64,000 bases of DNA from Volvox africanus (taxonomy: Eukaryota > Chlorophyta > Chlorophyceae > Chlamydomonadales > Volvocaceae). Location: assembly GCA_030268105.1 (NCBI GenBank), contig BSDZ01000116.1:1302001-1366000 (forward strand), given 5' to 3'. Positions 54,118-64,000 of this stretch are shown here, piece after piece (positions within the stretch are counted from its first letter, which is position 1; every line of letters begins with the position of its first letter). Made by a program: the position numbers and the translations under genes. The notes under the pieces were generated by a model, which saw only the letters and a program-made list of their open reading frames with translations, ran no database searches and was not told the DNA's origin.

Positions 54118-57100
54118 ATGCCGCACTACACCGCGCCATGGACAGCAGCTTTTGCTTTGGCGCTCGCGGCGGGTGCAGGTGCAACGGTAAATTTTTGTGC
54201 CAATGCATAAAACATCATTTTCACAAGTGTCGACCCGAAATATTCGTTGCTGCAGCTGTGCTATTTATACCTCACAACCGCAAAGCGCGTCAACGATGAA
54301 CTACGCAGCGGCGTATTGGACCTTATCGGAAACACGCCACTCGTTCGAATCGCGAGCCTTTCCGAGGAGACAGGCTGTGAGGTAAAGGAATTAATTATTG
54401 AGACGTATTTGGGCGTTTTTGCATATCGAAGCATGTCTCGCATGAACATATTACATTATATACATGTAAAGAACGATATTAATCGCTCAGGAAAAATCAA
54501 AAGATTCATTCTGTGACAATTTGCCGCTATGGGGGAAGGATGTGTCGTACTCAGCAAAGCTCATCTCCTCCTCGCTACCTTATCATTCTGTCTTGAAGAT
54601 ATCCCTGGACAGAAATATCAAACCCAAACCCAAACCCAAACCCAAACCTCTAGTGAGGTAGAAGGCTGATATATGGCGGTGCTCATGCTCTGCCTCATAC
54701 GGCCCACTTCTATCCGTTCGTAAACGTTCAAAGTCTGCATGCCAGTCACTTGTGGCGTGTGCTTTCGTGCAGCACACTCTTTCCCGCCCTTCCCTCCTTC
54801 CACAACCTTGGGACAGTGTTAGCAGGGCAAGCTCCCACCATCGGCGGTATTCCTTCTTTCCTCCTTCTAATGCTCTCCAAGATCCCCATGGATCGCTCAT
54901 TTCAACAGAACTGACGCAGGGCCCTCCGTTGCCGCTCCATATCCCCTTTCTTTCCCAAACTGGTATATTCTGTCTGTCCTTTTACTTCTTCGTCTGCATC
55001 GCCCTTGAAACATCGCCTCTCTATTCCTTCCTTCCAAACATTATAATATAGTACATATACTAAATTCTATTAAATTGTTTAAGTTATTTAATATAATGAA
55101 TACGCATTTAAATGTTGGGTTCTCGGAGTTCCTCCTCTCCCTTCCTCCTTTACCCTGTTTTCTTTCCACTTCTTCCCCCACTTCTCCCCACCACCTCCAC
55201 CACCACCTGGAACACGGCTTCTCTTAGATTCTGGCTAAGGCGGAGATGCTCAATCCGGGCGGCAGTGTCAAGGACCGAGTGGCGTTACAAATCGTGACAG
55301 AGGCCCTCCGAGACGGGCGGCTGAGGCCAGGGGCCCTCATCACGGAGGGTACGGCAGGCAGTACAGGCGTTAGTCTCGCTATGGTGAGTAGAGGTGGAGA
55401 TGAAAGGAAAGGTTGGGACGAGGAGGTTAACTAGTTTTGATGCGTGTGTGTATGGCGGGGGGGGGGAGCTAGGGGAACGACGGGGTCGGGGGAGGGGAAA
55501 AAAGGGAGCGGGAGGGGTTTCGCATTCACGGTTTTACGTAGTGGTCCGTGTGTGTATGGCGTGGTGGACAGGATGCAGGGAGCTGCCAGTTCACGGCATT
55601 CGCCAGGGCTGTGCTGTGCAGTGTACCCGCGACTACCGTTGGTGTTTCTGGTGCTGATTAACGGATTTCTGTTAATCGCAACTGGTGAAGGTATGATGAA
55701 TGGTACTGGATGGCGCTGATGTCCGTTTTTCCTTCGGCATATATACGGGTTTTGGATAAGGCACTCTGGGAAGGGAAGGTGGGCAGAGGAGGGAAGAACC
55801 TGTGAAAACGGAAAATCCTGTCATTCATTGAAACTGAATGAAATGAGCCGTCCGATGGCCAATCGGTGAACTCACTTTAACTGTTAATCACCAACCGATA
55901 GTAACCACCTAATGAGCGCGCAGGTGGCGGCGGCGCTTGGTTGCTGCTGCACTATCACTATGCCAGACGATGCAGCAGTCGAGAAAGCCAACATGATTCA
56001 CGCGTACGGCGCTACCGTTGAGCGGGTACGACCTGTATCTATCGTACACCCGGATCATCCCGTCAACGTGGCCCGTCGTAAGGCAACCGAAACGCCGGGG
56101 GCTCTATTTGCGGATCAGTTTGAGAATGAGGCCAACTATCGAGCACATCTTAAAACCGGTAATATAAAAATATATATGCAAATGGAAATGGCCCAAAAGA
56201 GGATTTAATTATGTCAATATATTTTGTAGAAACCTATAGCTGGAAACGGTTAAGGGGTTAGAAGATTAGTTTTGCAGTTGGCAACTCCCCGTTCCTGACC
56301 TGGATCTGGATTTGGATCCTATCGCCATGGACCCATTCCTGCGTAAATACCTAATAATACTGCGTAATTGAGTCATGACTATCATTTTGTAAATGTCCTT
56401 AAAAAGGTCCCTGCGGTGTTCAGTTCCCAGGCTGTGGCTGCTACTGTTGTTAGCGAGCAGCAGCAGACTTGAAGATTCGAAACTCGCCCGCTTTTCCGTT
56501 ATGATATCGACTCCTCCCTCCCTGCCGTACCACCTGCTGACAATCCCGTTCACCACGTCTGAGTTAAGGAGAGGAGATTTGGCGCCAAACCCGTGGGTTA
56601 GTGCACGCATTCGTGTCGGGTGCCGGCACGGGCGGCACCATCGCGGGGGTCTCACGAAACTTGAAGGCACGAAACCCACGTGTGCGTGTCTTCCTGATCG
56701 ACCCTCCTGGGAGCTCCTTGTTCAATAAAGTGAGGGAATAAGAGGTGGTTTATTTCGGTCTAGCGAAGCACTCAGTCTTGCGAAAGAGTATCGTACAATC
56801 GTACGACATGTTTTATCGTACTGTACCAGTGCATGTGATACGGAGTTGTTGCTTGTGCTACAGCTGCTGCTGGTGCTTCTGCCTAACTGTTTAACATGTT
56901 TCTTGCGTTGATGACTGAAATGGAGCGATTCCATAGATACGAATAACCTGCAAATCAAGCGGTGCCTGCCGTACCCGCATGTCCCGTATCCCGTACAGGT
57001 AAAGCGTGGCGTCATGTACACACTTGAGGAGGCAGAGGGGAAACGGCTGCGAAACCCCTTCGACACCATCACAGAAGGTATCGGCATTAATCGATTGACA

Positions 57101-58024
57101 GCTAACTTCGGCAAGGCGCTTGTCGATGACGCCTTCCGAGGTACGGCACAGCACAACGTGGCGGCATCGTACGTTCATTTGGAGAAAAGGAACTTATCAT
57201 TTCCGTTCTTTCCCTCTCCTTTCTTCTCTTTCGTTCCATTCTTTTCCTTTATCGATGACTTCTTCTAGGATTTAGATAAAACGGCTTTTATTTACCTCGG
57301 TTTCCCCAAATTCGGGCTAGAGAAAACTTTGCAATTCTTACCGAAACAAAAAGGAAAAATCTGAAGAGTCAATAGCCTCACCAGAAGCCGAACCTCTTCC
57401 TCTGCAAATGGACCCTCCTCCTGGCTCATATGTGCCGTACGAGACATGGCGCGATATTGAAACAATAACTTATAGGACGACATCATGTCGTGCCGTACTT
57501 TTGAAGCGATGTACAGCGGTATCGTCGGAGAATATCTTCGCATCGATTGGTGGATGTACTGACTGACTCTATTTAACAACTAATGACTTACAAGTGATTA
57601 ACAAATAATTAATAAACCGATAAAAAAACTGAAAAATCATATAATCTCTAACAGCAAGAGTTAGTTAATACTGCTCTGTTGCCTTGGAATCGTCGCATGA
57701 ACGTATTGCTTCACCTTCCCGCCGTCTCTTCATTACGTAAATTTGTTTGCCGCGTTGGCGCCAACAACAGGCACGGATCGCGAGGCTGTGGAGATGGCGC
57801 ACTACCTACTGCGTAATGAGGGCTTGTGGGTGGGCTCCTCCGCTGCCATGAACTGCGTTGGGGCCGTCAAGGCGGCGCGGGTCCTGGGCCCAGGTCACGT
57901 GGTGGTGACGCTCCTCTGTGACGGCGGTCATCGTCACTTGTCAAAATTCCACAATCCAGAGTACCTCGAACAGATGGGGCTAGCACCGAGGAGCCAGGGC
58001 CGGGGACTGGCCTTCGTAGAGTGA
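54118..58024 (+). CDS. cysteine-synthase-like PLP enzyme with N-terminal membrane anchor
   Basis: Fold-type II PLP enzyme of the O-acetylserine sulfhydrylase/cystathionine beta-synthase family. Exons: 54118-54186, 54256-54381, 55228-55383, 55924-56158, 56569-56729, 56999-57140, 57771-58024; GT-AG and in phase, 380 aa. PLP Lys80 lies in NPGGSVKDR, the substrate loop EGTAGSTG is at 105-112, and the phosphate-binding loop GAGTGGT at 213-219. IGNTPLVRI starts the catalytic domain and CDGGHRHLSKF lies near the end. Residues about 7-29 (PWTAAFALALAAGAGATLCY and following) form a hydrophobic anchor made by joining exons 1 and 2. This layout, DQFENEAN, and the segment VKRGVMYTLEEAEGKR before ITEGIGINR recall yeast Mcy1 and fission yeast Cys12, so a mitochondrial outer-membrane location is inferred. 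Real substrate unknown. Confidence 0.88.
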
Positions 58025-58167
58025 AGAAACACGATGAGGAGTGTTGTCTCTCTGTTGTGTCCACCTACAAAGGCCCAATCGGGAGATGACCGTCTGATCC
58101 GTCCAATCCGTTCTGGACACTACCCGTAGATACCCCAGGATAGTACAAGGAGAAGATTGGAGATTCT

Positions 58168-58283
58168 GAGGGTTTAGGGTTTAGGGCGCTTGGGGCTCTC
58201 CCCAAGCGGGGCGGGATGGGACAGATGTGGGCTGGAGGATTCCAGTTTTTATGGTTTGCTGGTTAGGGTTTTAGGGTTTAGGG
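58168..58283 (+). repeat. interstitial telomere-like repeats (two short runs)
   Basis: GGGTTTAGGGTTTAGGG at 58170-58187 and GGTTAGGGTTTTAGGGTTTA at 58261-58280, the first about 145 bp after the stop of the cysteine-synthase-like gene. Between them is G-rich unique sequence. Confidence 0.85.
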
Positions 58284-59520
58284 TGGGGGGATGGGGACGA
58301 GGTCCACATTGGATGTCGTACTCGGTAACAAATGATTGCTGTGTCGAATTATGGGGCTAAGACCACCCAAAAGCGCCAGCTGAGGGACCTCAGCAGCAGT
58401 TTTGTTAATGTCGGTGATTCGACAATTTCAACGGTCGCAGTCCGGTCTAGGAGCGATTTGTCAAACCCTCAAAGAACGAAAGCATGCATTCATGGAAATA
58501 CAAAGATGCAAAAGAAAGCCCCTTTAGCCCCACAGCAGCACTACGGACACGGTGGCGGCATACACATGCATTTAACAAGGAAGAGAAGACAACAGTGGCA
58601 GCGGCGATTTCTATTGCTGTGTATGTATCTGTCCCCTGGCGCCCACACCCTAACAACCCCTCCCAAACAAACGCACAACAGACGATGTGCTTCAAGGATG
58701 TATATCATCTGGTGCGTTCCCCTTCTCCTGTTAGGGCATCCTTTCTCCCATCTGCACGTACAATATAACCCCCGACTGCACGGGAGGACATCTGCTTACG
58801 CGTTAGGATTTCTATACGCTGCCAGCTGCCACCTCACAGAAGTAACAAAAGCGTGGCAGGATTGAAGGATGTAGTTGGATTTATTCGCAGCGGTCCCATG
58901 AGACCTGCTTTAAAACTTGAAGTTTGCCACGTTGACAAAATGTTTTTAAAAACTTTGTGATATCTTACCAACATTGTAATATCTTATTAAGGAATTATTT
59001 AAGAATTCTATTAAAAGTGGAGCTGGAGGCTAGACATCATTACCGTCCGAAGCATTTTAATTTGTGAGCGTGCGGCCATAAGTACGCAGACGAATAGCCT
59101 TTGGGGAATCTTGGATTTTGTTAGATGACTTGCGGTCATCGTAGGAGGCTAAGGGTTCGGCTTCTGTCATCGCCTGTGTAATGTGACGGTGGGCACCGTT
59201 GGGGTTAAAGCGCACTTCCCAAATGCCACCATAGGATTTATATGTAAGATTTGAACCTGATAAAGGACGTTATACTCGTTCAGTAGAAACGCGAGTGTCC
59301 CCAGCGTATGGTTCTTTGCGAGGGCTTTGTGATCAGTTGCCTCTCGCTGGACTGCGGTCTCATTGCATGTTGGAACGCAGTCAAAGCACCACAAACACAA
59401 GAAACGGTGCCGCTTGAAAGGTTTTTAAAGACACCCGTTGGCAGATGTGACCTGTAATGGCCGCCAGACAGCTTATCATTACGACCCAGTTGGTTTTGGG
59501 TAACTGAATGTGCCATGACA
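58284..59520. other. no recognised gene; open frames of uncertain status
   Basis: A 177-codon plus frame (58332-58865) has a mixed, Thr/Pro/His-rich composition with no motif. Two overlapping minus frames (59516-59280 and 59400-59167) include GGHYRSHLPTGVFKNLSS and LAKNHTLGTLAFLLNEYNVL and could be one coding sequence broken by a frameshift. None is assigned. Confidence 0.3.
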
Positions 59521-59523
59521 TAA

Positions 59524-59739
59524 GACCATAATGCACATCACATTCTTCATTGCCATGATTTTGCCCATTATACCTTTAATGATACATTCCTGCGGTATGG
59601 GAAAGCTTTGAGCTCCCTAAAGGGTGGAGCCATCGTCAGGCATATGGTTGGGTACTGTGCAGCTGAGGGCAAGGTGGTGTATAAAGTTGATTCCTTCAAG
59701 ACAATGTATGAACCCAATGGGAGAACCCTCCGTATCTGA
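59524..59739 (+). pseudogene. coding-like fragment of unknown family
   Basis: A 71-codon open frame between two stops reads FNDTFLRYGKALSSLKGGAI, VRHMVGYCAAEGKVVYKVDS and MYEPNGRTLRI before a stop. The amino-acid pattern looks like real protein rather than noise, but there is no good start codon or splice site. It is probably a relic of a gene or mobile element. Confidence 0.3.
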
Positions 59740-59749
59740 TAGGGGGGGG

Positions 59750-59780
59750 GCTAGGCTAGCAACTCGGGCCTAGCAGGATA
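59750..59780 (+). repeat. CTAGCAGG-type repeat, left copy
   Basis: GGCTAGGCTAGCAACTCGGG then CCTAGCAGGATA. It is repeated almost exactly at 63533-63568. The surrounding 150 bp on each side are full of CTAGCAG and CTGCTAG words. Confidence 0.8.
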
Positions 59781-60789
59781 CGTATCTGCCACCTAGTTTT
59801 AAACTAGCAAGGGCCTGCTAGGTAGCAGGCCCCGGTTATCTGCTAGCCTATCCGATAACCCTTAGATATGTACCTGCTTGGCTATCTGCTAGGCATTCGA
59901 TAGCCTTCTACTACGTAGCTGCTAAATCTGCTTACCACTAAATTTAAGTTTATAATTTACAAGGTTCTTGCATTAAGAAGCTCAGCCCCGTACGCAAACT
60001 TCATCCCATGAATTTATGTATGATGTAATTTATCATCGATACAGTATTCCGTATCTGTTGTCAGGACAATAATTTACCACGTGGCCCAATCGGCCCTAAT
60101 TATCACTATTCCCTCAAATCGGAATATAATGAATACAGCCGCACATCCAGAGGCAGAATTCATGCATCAGAATATATACCTTTTTGACTAGGTACATGTT
60201 CTGACTTTTAAGCCAGTGAATTTATTCCCAATACTACGGAGATGTGTAGATATCTCCAGGCGGGCATGGGTAGGCTCTACCTTGAGCTTGCACTATGATT
60301 CTGGCGCCTGAGTTGGGTCGGACTTGGGAGAATTCTGGTCGATTATCACACATTATTTGGAAACTCTCATAATAAATAAATATTAGTAAATCATGTAAAT
60401 TTATGACGTCATCAAAAGAAACATTGCTGTATGACTTCTCGCTTATAGCTCAGCCCGGTTGTGTCCATACCTGAGCAAAGGGCAGGATCGTGATCCCATG
60501 TCATCACACAATAGTCATCTGGAAAGATAGCGCAGTAAAAATAAATAGGAAATGGGATTGGACAACGCAAAAAGGATTAAAAATTGTACGATCTTTGACG
60601 GTAATAATGTTTCCAACATTCCTGGTGAACGATTTAAATTAAATTTAAATTAAATTCCTGATAAACTAGAACTCCGAAGTTGAAGTGGAGATACAAAGAA
60701 AGGATATCTGAAAATCTAGATGCTGCAATACATGTTGCGTACGTCATCGTGTTAACCGTCCTTAGGTATGAAGGGACACAGAGCCAAGA
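59781..60789. other. AT-rich non-coding DNA
   Basis: Begins with CTAGCAG/CTGCTAG-rich sequence to about 59930, then AT-rich DNA without frames. Around 60450-60510 lies TTATAGCTCAGCCCGG followed by AGGATCGTGATCCC, which resemble tRNA A- and B-boxes at roughly tRNA spacing, but no cloverleaf forms. Confidence 0.5.
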
Positions 60790-63152
60790 GTTCGCCATAT
60801 ATTACTTTTCAAAAGAATGATATAGACAGATAGAGATAGCGCAGTCACTAGGGAGTGGAGACCCCTTAGCTCCGGAACCAAGTCCGGTGTAGGCAGTTGT
60901 TCTGGTCGAACATCAACACTGCCTTCGGCGTCATGACTTAAGCGAACTCCCATGCTGAGCCGGAACTTCACGAACTGTGCCTCCGGCAAAGGCTTGGTTA
61001 GCATATCTGCGACCATCCTCTCCGTCGGGCAATACTCAAACACCACATAGCCGAACAGCTCCCTCTCTCGCACAAAGTGGTACTGCACATCAATGTGCTT
61101 GGAGCGAAACGACGTGATCGGATTCCTGATCAGGCTAATCGCGCCCTGGTTATCGTCCCAGATGCGCACTGCCTTGACAGGATAGTCCAAATCGATCAAC
61201 AGCTTGCGCAAGAACATCGCCTCACATGTCACGGAAGACGCCGACAAGTAATCCGCCTCAACTGACGATGCAGCCTTTGTGGGCTGTAGACGGCTCTTCC
61301 AGCTAACGGCCCCACCATGCAACATGAACACATAGCCCGTGGTTGAGCGGCGGTTATCCCGGTCGCTCGCCCATTCCGCATCAGCATAGCCAAAAAGTGG
61401 CTCATCACGGCTGTACGTAATGCCGTATGCAGCCGTACCCTTCACGTACCGCAAAACCCCTCTTGCAGCTTCCCAGTGCACTGGCATCGGCTTCGACATA
61501 TACTGCGAGAGCTTGTTAACCACCTGCGCAATGTCGGGCCGGGTGCAATCCGCCAGGTACATCAAACTTCCCACCAGCGAACGATACTGGGTGGCATCCT
61601 GGAACGGCTCCTGCTCCTCTTCATCAATATCCCTGGTGTTCAGTAGCGCTCGATTCGGCTGCATCGGGATCAGATCAGGCTTGGCATCAACGAGCCCAAA
61701 CTTCTGCACCAAATCCAGGGCATATCGCTTTTGTGAGATCTTAATCGACCTAGTGCCCCGGTCGCGCACAACCTCAATACCAAGGAAACGCGACACCTCG
61801 CCCAGATCCCTCACATCAAACTCCCTCGCCAGCTGTTGTTTGACTTCAGCCAGCAGCTTGACGCAATTGCTAGCAGTCAACAACTCATGGGCGTGAACTA
61901 GCAAACGAACGACACGCAACCCATCGCACTTGCTATACAGGCTTGGGTCAGTCATAGACGCCTCAAATCCGTTGGCCTCCAGCGTGGCAACTAATTTCTT
62001 GTGCCGCGCACGGCCTGCTTGCTTCAGACCATACAGCGCCTTGAGTGAATGGCGTTTCTGCCCCGGCTCACCGGTCTCAAAACCCAGTGGTTGCTCAACA
62101 TATATCACCTCCTCCAAACCACCATGCAAAAACACAGTGCACACATCAAGGTGATGCACATCCATGCCCTCAGCCGCCGCCGTGGCCAAGAAGGCCCGGA
62201 CGGTGGTTTGTGTGGGGGTAGGTACAAAAACCTTGCTGTAATCAACATTTTCCACCGGCTTAAAACCCTTCGCAACATAACGCGCCTTGTGGCGCTCTAG
62301 CTTGCCGTCAGCATCAAACTCTGACTTGAATACCCATTTGCCTGGAATCGCATTGGGTTCACTCTTGTCCTGCTGCTGCTGCTGGTTCCTCAGCTGGGGG
62401 CAATCATATCGCATGTGCCCCAGTTGTTTGCACTTGTAGCACCGCGGCTGCCACCCGCTGCCCGTCTCCTCCGGGGGCTGCTGTGGTTGCTGCTGTCGCG
62501 GTGGTTGCTGTTGTGATTGCTGCCGCCGACCACAATTGCAGCCCCCTCGGGTGCCCACCGCCAGGCCCTTCGCGCGCTCTTGTTGCTCCCTCTTGTTGAC
62601 CGTTGCCTCGTGCGCCCTGAGAACGGGCCTGATAGTCTGAATGGTGGCCTTTCCTCCGACATTGCTCAACATCAGCTGATGAGCCACCACTCGGTATGCC
62701 TCTGGAAGTCCCTTCAGGACATTGGCGACCACGATGCACTCCGGAATTTTAAAACCGGTCAACTCGAGCGCGTCGCGGAGCTGCTCAGCGCGTTGGAGAT
62801 AGTTCGAAATGCTTTCATCAACCGCTACGCCTTCGCCAACGCCCAGCTTGATGCCAGTCAACCGTTCGTGATATTCGGTTTGTTATGCTGACACCTGGTC
62901 GACGAACTCCTTCTTCAGCGCGTTCCAGCCAGCCGCCGCGCCATCAGCCTTATCCAGTAGCTGTCGATACTGGGGGGCGACTAAGAGGACCAGCTTCGCC
63001 TTGGCTCGTGCTGCCTGTCCACCGGCAGACTTAGGTTTGCGTTCAGTTGAATCCCACAGATCTTCTAAAGTCAGAGCATTTCTGGCTGAAACCTCCCACG
63101 TCAGCCAGTCCTCGATCTTCTCCAGCGGCGGTATCTTCTCATGTTTCGCCAT
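60762..63152 (-). pseudogene. Ty1/copia polyprotein, internally deleted, one in-frame stop
   Basis: A single minus-strand frame begins at 63152 (MAKHEKIPPLEKIEDWLTWE), meets TAA at 62885-62883 after FVDQVSA, and continues in the same frame to 60762. Order: copia gag, Gln/Pro-rich linker, zinc knuckle CYKCKQLGHMRYDC, then directly the reverse transcriptase (KWVFKSEFDADGKLERHKAR). Protease and integrase are absent, so several kb were deleted between gag and RT. The RT site, normally YVDD, reads LLVHAHELL, so both catalytic Asp are lost. The RNase H part is well kept (GYADAEWASDRDNRRSTTGY, SSVEADYLS, WDDNQGAISL, KHIDVQYHF). It cannot move by itself. The C-terminus reads into the 3' LTR. Confidence 0.9.
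60790..60918 (-). repeat. 3' LTR of the copia relic (approximate)
   Basis: Read on the minus strand it starts TGTTGATGTTCGACCAGAAC and shares about 75 bp with 63240-63312, then aligns with gaps through ACTGCG-TAT to about 60790. Its inner part is read as the C-terminus of the polyprotein frame. Confidence 0.6.
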
Positions 63153-63184
63153 TCTCCTAGTGAGGCCCTAAATATCAGGTGCCA

Positions 63185-63312
63185 CTCAAATACAGAGTTT
63201 ACAAATACCGCAGTGACTAGCCGCACCTAAATCAAGGCGCGGGAGGGATTGGAGATCCCTTAGTTCCGGAACCAAGTCCGGTGTAGGCAGTTGTTCTGGT
63301 CGAACATCAACA
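63185..63312 (-). repeat. 5' LTR of the copia relic (approximate)
   Basis: It lies 33 bp upstream of gag and shares the TGTTGATGTTCG start and about 75 following bases with the 3' LTR. A TGG trinucleotide at 63184-63182 (minus) just inside it could begin the primer-binding site. The exact inner edge is a guess. Confidence 0.55.
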
Positions 63313-63532
63313 CGTCGGCATTTGCCTCTCCCTTTGCGATATCGCTATAAATGGTAGATATGTGCATCTCTTAAGCTAAAAAAATATTTTAACGTGACCC
63401 GCAAAATGTTTCGGAGTAATTTACCGGCACGCTTAAAATAAATGGGAACGTGAAATGCTTAGCCGTACATGATGGGCCGTTAAGGTAATGAGTTTTCATC
63501 TGGAACTATCTGATTGTCTAGCAGGCCTATCC

Positions 63533-63568
63533 GGCTAGGCTAGCAGCAAACTCGGGTCTAGCAGGATA
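63533..63568 (+). repeat. CTAGCAGG-type repeat, right copy
   Basis: GGCTAGGCTAGCAGCAAACT then CGGGTCTAGCAGGATA, a direct copy of 59750-59780 about 3.8 kb away. The following 110 bp keep the CTAGCAG-rich character. Confidence 0.8.
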
Positions 63569-64000
63569 ATTGCCAACGGTTAGCAGGCCCTTATCCTGAC
63601 CTAGCAGCGCTAGTAGCCTTGAGTTCCTAGTAGGCCTCGATAGCCTAGCAGCGTCGGCTGCTAGGCTATCTGCTCGGGGGAATCTCGTGTAGGGGGAGCA
63701 TGGACCGAATTCGGGAACCTACTCATTCTGTCCCTTCAATCAAGGGAGACGCAGGTCATGTTTGCAGCCAGTACGATATGGCTGCACCAACAAAAACCTA
63801 GCTGGTCAACGAAAGGTTAACCGCCAAGTTGCACATCCTTTTTCCCTGTGGCAGGTAGGGTGCATATGTATAGCCCTACTCCAGGAACAGCCGTGGCTTG
63901 GTAACCCGCTTAGTACACTTCGTAACACCTTGGTATGCCTACAAACTCTTAGTAGCTGGGGGATACTATTCGAAGTGCTTCGTTAACCAGGGAGAGTACG
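63569..64000. other. no gene seen at the right edge
   Basis: CTAGCAG-rich sequence to about 63680, then ordinary sequence. A 74-codon plus frame at 63762-63986 has no recognised motif. Confidence 0.4.

Noticed and set aside
58332..58865. 177-codon plus-strand frame downstream of the cysteine-synthase-like gene
   Set aside because: Mixed composition without motifs and flanked by telomere-like and AT-rich DNA; not enough to call a gene.

Overview
This is nuclear DNA from a eukaryote. Six multi-exon genes with GT-AG introns, rebuilt here exon by exon, lie in long, microsatellite-rich non-coding DNA with nested transposon relics. Short runs of TTTAGGG/TTTTAGGG (30.1, 48.8, 58.2 kb) are the telomere unit of plants and many algae. 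Together with the gene set (a secreted catalase-peroxidase, a membrane-anchored cysteine-synthase-like enzyme, algal-style gypsy and copia elements) they suggest an alga. I cannot settle green versus stramenopile: the UGUAA poly(A) signal typical of many chlorophytes is not evident after the stop codons. All product names rest on motif recognition by eye, with no database search.

Layout. 0-5 kb: a broken Ty3/gypsy element (integrase piece on +, gag and pol start on -) with a 1.7-kb diverged palindrome and a related 0.9-kb inverted-repeat element. 5-10 kb: no convincing gene, but a 97-bp dispersed repeat, a tRNA-like/hairpin unit, a 0.44-kb hairpin and minisatellites. 10.2-13.5 kb: casein kinase 2 alpha (+, 6 exons). 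13.5-18.6 kb: simple-sequence DNA. 26.3-18.6 kb: ARMC8/GID5-like armadillo protein (-, 9 exons), head-to-head with SURF1 (+, 5 exons, 26.6-29.9 kb) over about 300 bp. 30-39.9 kb: repeats plus an unrecognised small membrane-protein gene (-, 34.5-33.0 kb). 39.9-47.2 kb: catalase-peroxidase KatG with a signal peptide (+, 11 exons). 50.6-51.8 kb: complex I subunit NDUFA13/GRIM-19 (+, 5 exons). 54.1-58.0 kb: cysteine-synthase-like enzyme with an N-terminal membrane segment (+, 7 exons). 59.5-63.7 kb: an internally deleted Ty1/copia element between direct repeats.

The genes do not form one pathway. SURF1 (complex IV assembly) and NDUFA13 (complex I) serve the respiratory chain, the cysteine-synthase-like enzyme resembles a mitochondrial outer-membrane protein of yeast, CK2 alpha is a general kinase, ARMC8 belongs to the GID/CTLH ubiquitin ligase, and KatG removes peroxide, probably outside the cytosol. 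The less ordinary material is the repeat biology: related repeats that run into microsatellites, a minisatellite that ends in a splice acceptor, telomere-like tracts about 140 bp after two stop codons, and several large hairpins.
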